Positions 16,383-24,501 of a stretch of 64,000 nucleotides of DNA are shown one piece after another (positions within the stretch are counted from its first letter, which is position 1; each line of letters begins with the position of its first letter). The stretch comes from Hyphomicrobiales bacterium (GTDB taxonomy: Bacteria > Pseudomonadota > Alphaproteobacteria > Rhizobiales > Rhizobiaceae): NCBI GenBank assembly GCA_900469445.1, contig UBXM01000059.1, positions 1-64,000 of the forward strand, given 5' to 3'. The notes under the pieces were generated by a model that had not been told where the DNA came from, did not search any database, and saw only the letters and a program-made list of their open reading frames with translations. A program made the translations under genes and the position numbers.

Positions 16383-17741
16383 ATGACTATTGAAACCGCG
16401 CCCGGATCGACGCCTGCTGCGTCGACGGGCGGATTGCTCAAGAAGACGAGTGTGCGCTGGACAATTGTTGTCATGCTCTTCGTCGTGACTTCGATTAACT
16501 ATGCAGACCGTGCAGTGCTTGCGATCGCGGGACCTGCGCTCAGTAAAGAGCTCGGACTTACTCCGTCTCAGATGGGCTTCATATTCTCGGCCTTCGGCTG
16601 GGCTTACGTTGTCGGTCAGTTGCCGGGCGGCTGGCTGCTTGACAAGTTCGGCTCCAAAATCGTTTACGCCCTGTCCATAGCGCTGTGGTCATTCTTCACG
16701 CTTATGCAGGGCTTCGTAGGCTTTTTCGCGGGAGCCACGGCGGTTGCGATCCTGTTTGGCCTGCGCTTCCTCGTCGGCTTGGCGGAAGCTCCGTCCTTCC
16801 CTGGCAACAGCCGTGTCGTGGCGGCATGGTTCCCAAGTCACGAGAGGGCGACAGCGTCGGCTATCTTCAACTCGGCGCAATATTTCGCTACCGTTATCTT
16901 CGCGCCGATCATGGGCTTCATCGTCCAGTATTATGGCTGGCCCTGGTCTTTCGGCTTCATGGGTGGCATCGGCTTCCTGATTGCCTTCCTGTGGCTCAAG
17001 ACTATCTATAATCCGTCCGAGCATCCCCGCATCAACCAGGCCGAAATTGACTACATTTCGGCAGGCGGCGGCCTGGTGACAATGGATAGTCCCAACAAGA
17101 AGGATGCTGCCGGCGGCGCCAAGATGGACTACGTGCGGCAGATGTTTGCCAATCGTATGATGGTGGGTATCTTTCTCGGTCAGTTCTGCATCAATGCGAT
17201 CACCTACTTCTTCATCACCTGGTTTCCGGTCTATCTTGTGCAGCAGCGCGGCATGTCGATCCTGAACGCAGGTATCGTCGCTTCGATTCCCGCCATCTGC
17301 GGCTTTGTTGGCGGCATCCTTGGCGGCGTTCTTTCCGACGCCATGCTGAAGCGCGGGTTCTCGCTTACCGCAGCGCGCAAGACGCCAATCGTGCTCGGCA
17401 TGTTGCTGTCGATGTCGATGATCGCCTGCAACTATACAGACGTTCAATCGGTCGTCATCTTCTTCATGGCAATGGCGTTTTTCGGCAAGGGCATCGGCGC
17501 CCTCGGCTGGGCCGTCATGTCTGATTGCGCACCGAAGGAAATCACCGGTCTCGCCGGCGGCGTCTTCAACATGTGCGGCAACATCTCCTCGATCACGACC
17601 CCGATCATCATCGGTTACATCGTGCAGACCTCCGGCTCCTTCAATGGCGCACTGGTCTTCATCGGAGCCAACGCCCTCGTGGCTGCCATCAGCTATCTCG
17701 TCGTTGTCGGCGACATCAAGCGAATGGTCCTCAAGCACTAG
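16383..17741 (+). CDS. MFS D-glucarate/galactarate-type transporter
   Basis: A 452-residue 12-TM major facilitator of the anion:cation symporter group that includes GudP, GarP and DgoT. Visible family marks are NYADRAVLAIAGPAL in TM1, the loop GGWLLDKFGSK after TM2 and the TM5-6 region ending before a cytoplasmic loop. Family members import sugar acids with protons. The ATG at 16383 has GGAGG eight bases upstream; an in-frame upstream ATG gives nine extra residues and is unlikely. It heads the glucarate cluster behind a LacI-type operator, so D-glucarate and/or galactarate is the probable substrate. Confidence 0.88.
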   Translation: MTIETAPGSTPAASTGGLLKKTSVRWTIVVMLFVVTSINYADRAVLAIAGPALSKELGLTPSQMGFIFSAFGWAYVVGQLPGGWLLDKFGSKIVYALSIALWSFFTLMQGFVGFFAGATAVAILFGLRFLVGLAEAPSFPGNSRVVAAWFPSHERATASAIFNSAQYFATVIFAPIMGFIVQYYGWPWSFGFMGGIGFLIAFLWLKTIYNPSEHPRINQAEIDYISAGGGLVTMDSPNKKDAAGGAKMDYVRQMFANRMMVGIFLGQFCINAITYFFITWFPVYLVQQRGMSILNAGIVASIPAICGFVGGILGGVLSDAMLKRGFSLTAARKTPIVLGMLLSMSMIACNYTDVQSVVIFFMAMAFFGKGIGALGWAVMSDCAPKEITGLAGGVFNMCGNISSITTPIIIGYIVQTSGSFNGALVFIGANALVAAISYLVVVGDIKRMVLKH

Positions 17742-17813
17742 TCTGCCCGCATGCTGCGCGGCAGACATGTCGCGCAGCTCTTCTAACCACGGAAGCCAGC
17801 AGGAAAACGGCAA

Positions 17814-18896
17814 ATGTATATCGGCGAACAACTCATCAACCCGACCGACGACCGCTTAAAACTGTCGTCCCAGCTAGGATCGAGGGGTATCGTTATCGAC
17901 TCCCGCCCGAACCGGGAGGTCATCGGCGAAGACGGTCTTTGGGACCCACAGAAGGTCGTCACACAACGCCGCAGGATCGAAAGCTACGGCATGAGCATGG
18001 ATTGCATGGCGCTCGACGTCAGTTCCGTTCTGCTCGATAGCCTGCGCAATCGCGATCGGGCGGAGGCCATCATCCGGCGCCTGCAGCAAAATATCCGGGC
18101 CGCCGGCGAAGGTGGTGTGCCTATGGTCAAATACACAGTCGCCATGGTCGGCATCACCCGTACAGGAACCGTCCAAGGTCGTGGCGGTATGATGTGCTCA
18201 GCCTTCAAGGCTGACGAATACAAGGCCGAAAACGATGCCCGCTTTTCATACTGGGGTGTGGTTCTTCCCGAGGACGGTGCAGGTGGCGCGCATTCCCCGG
18301 TCGGCGCAATGAAGACGGCGGAGGCCGGTGGCCAGATCATGGCATCGGAAGCCGGCGCCATCAGCGAAGAAGAAGGCTGGAGCGCCATTCGTTACCTCGT
18401 CGAAAACCTGCTGCCTGTCGCGGAGGAAAGCGGCGTCAAGCTCGCCTGCCATCCCCACGATCCGGCCTATCCACCTGGCGGCCTCAACGGGGTTCACCAC
18501 GTCCTGGGTTCGCTGGATGGGCTTCGCAAATTTATCGGAATTGCCCCGGAAGCCAAAACGCACGGGTTTAATTTCTGCCAGGGCACGATTGCGGAAATGT
18601 CGAAAGATCCGACCGGCACCGTTCTTCAGGCTATCCACGAATTCGGCGCCGACAAGCGCATATTCATGGTGCACTTCCGCAACATCAAGGGCGGGTACCT
18701 GGATTTCCGCGAAGCGATGCCGGACGAAGGATCTGTCGACATGTTCGAATGCGTCAAGGCGTACCGGAAGGTCGGTTACGATGGCATTTTATGCCCGGAT
18801 CACGTGCCGCTTTCCGATCTGGACCCTGGCCGCGAACGCTTCTTTTCCTTTGCGCTCGGTTACACGCAAGGACTGCTGCAAGCCACAAGCACCTGA
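17814..18896 (+). CDS. Mannonate dehydratase-like TIM-barrel protein
   Basis: A 360-residue protein resembling the UxuA (D-mannonate dehydratase) TIM-barrel family, a little shorter than E. coli UxuA (about 394). Visible points are a VPMVKYTVAMVGITRTG strand-loop (compare the UxuA segment with W/GxTRT), the metal-site segment KLACHPHDPAYP, HGFNFCQGTIAEM (position of the UxuA catalytic Cys/His region) and IFMVHFRNIKG. UxuA dehydrates D-mannonate to 2-keto-3-deoxygluconate. A UxuA gene is not part of the classical gar/gud pathway, so a divergent substrate, or an isomerase-like role on another hexarate, is possible. It lies 72 bases after the importer and before tandem hairpins. Confidence 0.75.
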   Translation: MYIGEQLINPTDDRLKLSSQLGSRGIVIDSRPNREVIGEDGLWDPQKVVTQRRRIESYGMSMDCMALDVSSVLLDSLRNRDRAEAIIRRLQQNIRAAGEGGVPMVKYTVAMVGITRTGTVQGRGGMMCSAFKADEYKAENDARFSYWGVVLPEDGAGGAHSPVGAMKTAEAGGQIMASEAGAISEEEGWSAIRYLVENLLPVAEESGVKLACHPHDPAYPPGGLNGVHHVLGSLDGLRKFIGIAPEAKTHGFNFCQGTIAEMSKDPTGTVLQAIHEFGADKRIFMVHFRNIKGGYLDFREAMPDEGSVDMFECVKAYRKVGYDGILCPDHVPLSDLDPGRERFFSFALGYTQGLLQATST

Positions 18897-18903
18897 AATA
18901 CCG

Positions 18904-18960
18904 CCTGGACCTAGGAGGTTGGTCCAGGCCTGCCGGAGGCGGAACGCCGCCTCCGGCAGG
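18904..18960 (+). terminator. Tandem hairpins after the mannonate-dehydratase-like gene
   Basis: Two adjacent perfect hairpins: CCTGGACC / GGTCCAGG (18904-18928, nine-base loop) and a 14-bp stem with an AACG loop (18929-18960, arms starting CCTGCCGGAGGCGG). They begin a few bases after the stop and separate importer plus dehydratase-like gene from garD, either as a terminator or as a mRNA processing/stability element. Confidence 0.7.
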
Positions 18961-18977
18961 GTGATCGACGCGATCAC
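18961..18977 (+). promoter_or_regulatory. Palindrome before garD
   Basis: GTGATCGACGCGATCAC, a perfect 7-bp inverted repeat with a 3-bp centre, directly after the tandem hairpins and 73 bases before the garD start. The TGAT...ATCA ends resemble the LacI sites of this cluster. A half-site TGATAGC also occurs at 19024-19030. Candidate operator; a third small hairpin is the alternative. Confidence 0.35.
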
Positions 18978-19049
18978 TCTGCCCACAGCATGAGTAGCGG
19001 CAACGCTGTTCGATTGTAGACGATGATAGCTACCGAAGGAGGCTTTGCT

Positions 19050-20573
19050 ATGACGGATACTCCCCTTTGCATCAAGGTTCACGACAGCGATAACGTCGCC
19101 ATTGTCGTCAACGCGCCGGGTCTGCCAGCAGAGACGAGATTTCCAGATGGGCTCGTTTTGTGTGAGTTTGTCCCCGAGGGGCACAAGGTCGCCCTGACGG
19201 ATCTTGCAGCCGGCGCGGAGATCCGACGCTACGGCGAAGTAATCGGTTATGCCGTTCGCGATATCCCGAAAGGCAGCTGGATCGAAGAGTCGCTGGTCGC
19301 ATTGCCGATTGCTCCAACTCTGGAAACACTGCCGCTGGCAACCTGCGTACCGGCTGCCCAACCGGCGCTTGAAGGATATACTTTCGAGGGCTTTCGCAAC
19401 CCCGACGGCTCGGTTGGCACGAAGAATATTCTCGGCATCTCGATGAGCGTCCAGTGCGTGGCCGGCGTCCTCGACATCGCGGTTCAGAAAATCAAGAAGG
19501 AACTGCTGCCCAAATATCCGAATGTCGATGATGTGATTGCAATCGAACACATTTACGGATGTGGTGTTGCCATAAATGCGCCGGAAGCCGTTATCCCGAT
19601 CCGGACGCTTCAAAATCTCGTCGTGCATCCCAACCTCGGCGGCGCCGTGATGGTGGTGAGCCTCGGCTGCGAAAAACTCCAACCGGAACGCCTTCTGCCG
19701 AACGGTCAATCCGCCTCGATCGTCACGCTGCAGGATCCCAGGCATATCGGCTTCGGCTCGATGATTGCCTCGATCATGGATATGGCTGACAAACGCCTTG
19801 CCGAACTCGACAAGCGGCAAAGGGAGACCTGTCCGGCATCCGATCTCGTGGTCGGCCTGCAGTGCGGCGGCTCGGACGCATTCTCCGGTGTAACCGCCAA
19901 CCCGGCGCTCGGTGTCGCAGCCGACCTCCTGGTGCGAGCCGGCGCTACCGTGATGTTTTCCGAAGTCACCGAGGTTCGCGATGCGATCCATCTTCTGACC
20001 CCGCGCGCGGTTAACGAGGATGTGGGCCGAGCCCTTATCCGGGAGATGCAATGGTATGATACCTATCTCGCCGCCGGCGACTCCGACCGCAGCGCCAACC
20101 CAACCCCCGGCAACAAGAAGGGCGGACTGGCAAATGTCGTGGAGAAAGCACTCGGCTCCGTGGCCAAGTCCGGATCGAGTGCCATTGTCGGCGTGTTGGC
20201 GCCGGGCGAGCGCGCGACACAAAAAGGACTGCTATATGCTGCGACACCCGCCAGTGACTTCATCTGCGGTACGCTGCAGACTGCATCGGGCTGCAATGTC
20301 GAACTCTTCACGACAGGCAGGGGCACACCCTATGGCCTGTCGATGGTTCCGGTGATCAAGGTCTCCACCCGCACGACGCTGGCCGAACGCTGGCACGACC
20401 TCATCGACTTCGACGCGGGTCGTATCGCAACGGGAAAAATGAGCCTTGAAGAGGCAGGATGGGAGATCTTCCGGCTGATCCTCGAAGTCGCCAGTGGGCG
20501 GCACGAAACCTGGGCCGACCACTGGCAAATCCGCAACTCCCTGGCGCTTTTCAATCCGGCACCGGTGACGTGA
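19050..20573 (+). CDS. garD: Galactarate dehydratase (UxaA/GarD family)
   Basis: A 507-residue dehydratase of the UxaA/GarD family (E. coli GarD is 523). The N-terminal SAF-type domain (about 1-90) is followed by the long catalytic part with NPDGSVGTKNILGI, the cysteine motif IEHIYGCGVAI, VVSLGCEKLQ, VGLQCGGSDAFSGV and GNKKGGLANVVEKALGS, all typical of GarD. It dehydrates galactarate (and related hexarates) to 5-keto-4-deoxy-D-glucarate using iron. GAAGGAGG before ATG 19050 fixes the start; an upstream in-frame ATG at 19023 is not needed. The product is the substrate of the GarL aldolase encoded at the end of this cluster. Confidence 0.85.
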   Translation: MTDTPLCIKVHDSDNVAIVVNAPGLPAETRFPDGLVLCEFVPEGHKVALTDLAAGAEIRRYGEVIGYAVRDIPKGSWIEESLVALPIAPTLETLPLATCVPAAQPALEGYTFEGFRNPDGSVGTKNILGISMSVQCVAGVLDIAVQKIKKELLPKYPNVDDVIAIEHIYGCGVAINAPEAVIPIRTLQNLVVHPNLGGAVMVVSLGCEKLQPERLLPNGQSASIVTLQDPRHIGFGSMIASIMDMADKRLAELDKRQRETCPASDLVVGLQCGGSDAFSGVTANPALGVAADLLVRAGATVMFSEVTEVRDAIHLLTPRAVNEDVGRALIREMQWYDTYLAAGDSDRSANPTPGNKKGGLANVVEKALGSVAKSGSSAIVGVLAPGERATQKGLLYAATPASDFICGTLQTASGCNVELFTTGRGTPYGLSMVPVIKVSTRTTLAERWHDLIDFDAGRIATGKMSLEEAGWEIFRLILEVASGRHETWADHWQIRNSLALFNPAPVT

Positions 20574-20726
20574 TCGGAGGAATTTAGAGGCTTTTCAAAA
20601 TAGAAGATCCTCAGGGAAATCAGACCATTAGGACGGACGCCCCACGTGGCCGCGTTTGTTCCCATATTCAAATAAGGGCACGCATATATCATCTGCATTT
20701 GCAGGTGAGCTTTCTGGAGGCTTAAC

Positions 20727-22073
20727 ATGACGACTGAAACTCATATCGGAACGACGCCTAAAGTTACTGAATTCTCAGTTATTCCGGTCGCAGGCCACGA
20801 TGGCATGCTGCTCAACCTTTCGGGAGCACATGCGCCATTCTTTACCCGCAACATCGTGATAATGAAGGATAGTGCTGGCCATGTCGGGGTCGGCGAAGTC
20901 CCCGGCGGAGAGAAGATTCGCCAGACGCTGGAAGATGCTCGCGCGCTTGTCGTCGGGCAGCCCATCGGGGCCTACAACAATATACTCAATGCAGCACGTA
21001 AAGCCTTTTCTGATCGAGATTCCGGCGGTCGCGGCCTTCAGACATTCGACCTTCGCATCGCAATCCATGCGGTAACGGCGCTCGAAGCCGCATTGCTCGA
21101 TCTTCTCGGGCAATACCTGGATGTTCCCGTTGCGGCCCTTCTGGGAGAAGGTCAGCAGCGCGATGCCGTCGAGATGCTTGGTTATCTCTTCTACGTCGGC
21201 GATCGCAAAAAGACCGATCTCCCCTATCGAGAAGAACCCGACGCTCCGAACGACTGGTTCCGTCTGAGACACGAAGAAGCGCTCACTCCGGAGGCCATTG
21301 TGCGCCTTGCGGAAGCCACGCATGATCTCTACGGCTTCAACGACTTCAAGCTTAAGGGCGGTGTGCTTTCCGGCGAGGAAGAAATCGAAGCCGTTACCGC
21401 TCTGTCGAAGCGTTTCCCGCAGGCCCGTATCACTCTCGATCCGAACGGCGCTTGGTCGCTCGAAGAGGCAATCCGCGTTTGCAAGGGCAAGGGCGACGTT
21501 CTGGCCTATGCGGAAGATCCTTGCGGTGCTGAACAGGGTTATTCCGGTCGCGAGGTGATGGCAGAATTCCGCCGAGCAACCGGTCTGCCGACGGCAACCA
21601 ACATGATCGCCACGGATTGGCGTCAGATGGGCCACGCGATCCAGCTTCAATCAGTCGATATACCGCTTGCTGATCCTCACTTCTGGACCATGCAAGGCTC
21701 GGTTCGGGTCGCCCAAATGTGCAACGAATGGGGTCTCACCTGGGGATCGCATTCCAACAACCATTTCGATATTTCGCTTGCAATGTTCACCCATGTCGCA
21801 GCGGCGGCGCCCGGCAAGATCACAGCGATCGATACGCACTGGATCTGGCAACACGGTCAGCGCCTCACCAAGGAACCCTTTGAAATCAAAGGTGGCCTCG
21901 TCAGCGTACCGAAGAAGGGCGGGCTCGGCGTCGAAATCGACATGGACCAGATCGAAAAGGCGCACGAACTCTACAAGAAGCACGGCCTTGGCGCTCGTGA
22001 CGATGCGATCGCCATGCAATATCTGATCAAGGACTGGGTCTTCAACAACAAGAAGCCTTGCCTGGTCCGCTAG
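20727..22073 (+). CDS. gudD: D-glucarate dehydratase
   Basis: A 448-residue enolase-superfamily enzyme that matches GudD in length and pattern: VIPVAGHDGMLLNLSGAHAP at the N-terminus, FTRNIVIMKD, the catalytic barrel with KLKGG (base lysine, DFKLKGG), LDPNGAWSLEEAI (metal ligand Asp), AEDPCG, ATNMIATDWRQ (metal and catalytic region) and GSHSNNHFDISLAM with the catalytic histidine. It dehydrates D-glucarate (and L-idarate) to 5-keto-4-deoxy-D-glucarate with Mg2+. It lies 153 bases after garD with its own GGAGG. A short inverted repeat CTGCA-TT-TGCAG lies near the start. It ends at a strong terminator shared with the convergent LacI gene. Confidence 0.95.
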   Translation: MTTETHIGTTPKVTEFSVIPVAGHDGMLLNLSGAHAPFFTRNIVIMKDSAGHVGVGEVPGGEKIRQTLEDARALVVGQPIGAYNNILNAARKAFSDRDSGGRGLQTFDLRIAIHAVTALEAALLDLLGQYLDVPVAALLGEGQQRDAVEMLGYLFYVGDRKKTDLPYREEPDAPNDWFRLRHEEALTPEAIVRLAEATHDLYGFNDFKLKGGVLSGEEEIEAVTALSKRFPQARITLDPNGAWSLEEAIRVCKGKGDVLAYAEDPCGAEQGYSGREVMAEFRRATGLPTATNMIATDWRQMGHAIQLQSVDIPLADPHFWTMQGSVRVAQMCNEWGLTWGSHSNNHFDISLAMFTHVAAAAPGKITAIDTHWIWQHGQRLTKEPFEIKGGLVSVPKKGGLGVEIDMDQIEKAHELYKKHGLGARDDAIAMQYLIKDWVFNNKKPCLVR

Positions 22074-22135
22074 GCGATCCCTGGCCGAATTGTGGAACCG
22101 TCTCGTCACCAGACACGATAGTCATGGCGCGGCAA

Positions 22136-22172
22136 TATCGCCCCGAAAACCTGACAGGTTTTTGGGGCGATA
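22136..22172. terminator. Bidirectional terminator between gudD and the LacI gene
   Basis: A 17-bp stem with one G-T pair and a three-base loop. Arms run from TATCGCCCC...AAAACCT to AGGTTTT...GGGGCGATA. A/T runs inside the stem suit termination in both directions, as expected between convergent genes. Confidence 0.8.
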
Positions 22173-22302
22173 GCTCGCAGATGTCTGACTTTGGGCGTGG
22201 CATGTGTCGGCTGCGGATACGCTTGCTTGGGCGGCCGAACCATTCAGGCGAACGGGCAGGACGAACTGGCAGGACCGCATCCCGGTCCCACCACATCCGC
22301 AA

Positions 22303-23355
22303 CTAGGTGCTTTCGCGCTCGACGACGCTAAATCCGATATCGACGACTTTTTCCGTCTCCCGCCCTTCAATGCGTGCAAGCACCATCTCGGCGGCGCGAA
22401 GGCCGATCTGGCTACGATCGATATGCACCGTAGACAGAGCCGGAAACGTATAGGGTGCAAATTCGAGATCACCGAAGCCGATCACTGCGAGGTCGGACGG
22501 AATGGACATTCCCCGCGCCTGCACCTCCGTCATCACGCCATGCGCGAGGACATCGGAACTGCAGAACACGGCCTCGACAGAAGGGCCTTCATCCAAAAGC
22601 TGCGCAATTCCAGCGCGTCCCTTCTTGAAGTTGCCGGGAGCCGTGACCGTCGAAATCCTCACATCATTTATCCCTCGCTCGGAAAGTGCTGCGAGAAAAG
22701 CTCCCTGGCGCACCTTTGCACGTTCGTCAGAGGCCCAAACCATGCCAAATCGGCGATAACCCTTGTCATACAGATAAAGAGCGACCGAACGCCCAAGCTT
22801 CTCGTTCGAAAAGCCGACCAGCATGTCGATCGGTGTCGGTGTGAAGTCCCAGGTTTCTACGACAGGCACTTTGGCAGCCAGAAGCCGGCTGCGGGTAACC
22901 TGCGAATGATTGATGCCGGTCAGAAAGATGGCGTCGGGTTTACGCGAAAGCACGGCTTCAAGCAGAGCCTCTTCCTTGTCGGCTGGGTAACCCGACAAGC
23001 CCAGCATCACCTTGTAACCGGCATCACCGAGACGATCGGTAAAGCGCTCGATGGCCTCGGCGAAAATGGAGTTGCCGATAGTGGGCACGATCGCGGCAAC
23101 GAGACGGCTCTTTTTCGAAGCGAGCCCGCCGGCGAGCAGATTGGGAACGTATCCGGTGCGCTGGATTACCGCACGTACGGCTTCGAGTTTCTGGGGTTTT
23201 ACCATGTCAGGCCGGTTCAGCACCCGCGACACCGTAATCGGTGAGACACCGGCGAGTTTTGCAACCTCCTGAAGCGTTATCGCGCCTGAGGAACGGGTCT
23301 TGCGTGGGGTCTTCGTAGAAGGATCAGTATTGGATGGGGGAATATTGTTGCGCAA
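22303..23355 (-). CDS. LacI-family regulator of the glucarate cluster
   Basis: A 350-residue LacI/GntR-type regulator. The helix-turn-helix and hinge are ITLQEVAKLAGVSPITVSRV and NRPDMVKPQKLEAV (about residues 27-62), followed by a periplasmic-binding-protein-like effector domain (about 85-348) ending with DLAVIGFGDLEFAPY. The only plausible start is a TTG at 23355 about 26 residues before the HTH, without a clear ribosome site, so the N-terminal tail is uncertain. It is divergent from garR and convergent with gudD. TGATAGCG-type palindromes before the MFS gene and garR are its likely operators, with a hexarate or breakdown product as inducer. Confidence 0.88.
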   Translation of the reverse strand: MRNNIPPSNTDPSTKTPRKTRSSGAITLQEVAKLAGVSPITVSRVLNRPDMVKPQKLEAVRAVIQRTGYVPNLLAGGLASKKSRLVAAIVPTIGNSIFAEAIERFTDRLGDAGYKVMLGLSGYPADKEEALLEAVLSRKPDAIFLTGINHSQVTRSRLLAAKVPVVETWDFTPTPIDMLVGFSNEKLGRSVALYLYDKGYRRFGMVWASDERAKVRQGAFLAALSERGINDVRISTVTAPGNFKKGRAGIAQLLDEGPSVEAVFCSSDVLAHGVMTEVQARGMSIPSDLAVIGFGDLEFAPYTFPALSTVHIDRSQIGLRAAEMVLARIEGRETEKVVDIGFSVVEREST

Positions 23356-23499
23356 GTTAAAAGCATTTCGTGTTTATGACGATGCTAAAGAATAGCAGGG
23401 CGTCTTGATTTTTTCAAACGTAAGGCCTGGCCTACTTTTCCTCCCTCCTGACGAATTGCCGCAGATCCATGCCCTAGGCAAGAGGCCTTATATCGCAAA

Positions 23500-23513
23500 T
23501 GATAGCGTTACCA
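23500..23513 (+). promoter_or_regulatory. LacI-type operator before garR
   Basis: TGATAGCGTTACCA, identical at 12 of 14 positions to the perfect site before the importer (16300-16313), central CG retained. It lies 76 bases before garR in the region divergent with the LacI gene, so it could control garR-garK-garL and the regulator itself. Confidence 0.55.
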
Positions 23514-23589
23514 GAAAACGCGGCAGATGATCGTGTGTTTGTGATGGAAAGGTGCCTCGGCGCCATAACGATCGAAGAGGACGATAGAC

Positions 23590-24483
23590 ATGAAGTTGGG
23601 CTTTATTGGTTTGGGGATCATGGGCACGCCGATGGCTGGTCACCTGCAGGCGGCAGGCCACGATCTGTTTGTGAACACCATTGGTCCGGTCGCAGACAGT
23701 CTGACGTCCGGCGGCGCGGTGATCTGCGCCACGGGCAGGGAGGTTGCCGAACAATCCGAGATTATCTTCGTCATGGTGCCGGATACGCCGGACGTGGAAG
23801 CCGTCCTTTTCGCGGAAGGCGGCGTTGCGGAGGGACTTTCCGCCGGAAAGATAGTCGTCGATATGAGTTCCATCTCTCCGGTGGCAACCAAGGCGTTTGC
23901 CAAAAAGATCGGTGAGCGTGGTTGTGACTATCTCGACGCGCCGGTCTCGGGCGGCGATGTCGGCGCCAAAGCGGCATCGTTGACGATCATGGTGGGCGGA
24001 CCGGAAACCGCATTCTCCAAGGTCAAGCCGCTCTTCGAGCTGATGGGCAAGAACATCACTCTGGTCGGCGGCAATGGCGACGGCCAGACGACGAAGGTCG
24101 CCAACCAAATCATCGTTGCGCTGACCATCGAAGCCGTTGGGGAGGCGCTGCTTCTAGCCGCACGCGCTGGTGCCGATCCCGCACGCGTCCGTCAGGCACT
24201 GATGGGTGGCTTTGCCAATTCACGTATTCTCGAAGTGCATGGTGAGCGGATGGTGAAGCGCAATTTCGATCCGGGCTTCCGCATCGCGCTGCATCAGAAG
24301 GATCTGAACCTCGCCCTGTCGACGGCGCGTTCGCTGGGGCTTTCCCTGCCGAACACGGCAACGGCGCAAGAGCTGTTCAATGCCTGCGCGGCAAATGGCG
24401 GTTCGGCCTGGGACCATTCGGGCATGGTGAAGGCGCTCGAACTGCTGGCCAATTTCGAAATCGGCCAGCAGCCGAAGGCCTGA
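23590..24483 (+). CDS. garR: Tartronate semialdehyde reductase (2-hydroxy-3-oxopropionate reductase)
   Basis: A 297-residue beta-hydroxyacid dehydrogenase. The NAD(P) loop GFIGLGIMGTPMAGHL is at residues 4-19, the substrate-binding segment DAPVSGGDVGA near 117-127 and the catalytic lysine in GQTTKVANQ near 168. It reduces tartronate semialdehyde to D-glycerate. GAGGA precedes the ATG. It is followed after 18 bases by the glycerate kinase and then the aldolase, in the order GarR-kinase-GarL. Confidence 0.93.
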   Translation: MKLGFIGLGIMGTPMAGHLQAAGHDLFVNTIGPVADSLTSGGAVICATGREVAEQSEIIFVMVPDTPDVEAVLFAEGGVAEGLSAGKIVVDMSSISPVATKAFAKKIGERGCDYLDAPVSGGDVGAKAASLTIMVGGPETAFSKVKPLFELMGKNITLVGGNGDGQTTKVANQIIVALTIEAVGEALLLAARAGADPARVRQALMGGFANSRILEVHGERMVKRNFDPGFRIALHQKDLNLALSTARSLGLSLPNTATAQELFNACAANGGSAWDHSGMVKALELLANFEIGQQPKA

Positions 24484-24501
24484 GACCGAAAGGAACCTGT
24501 C

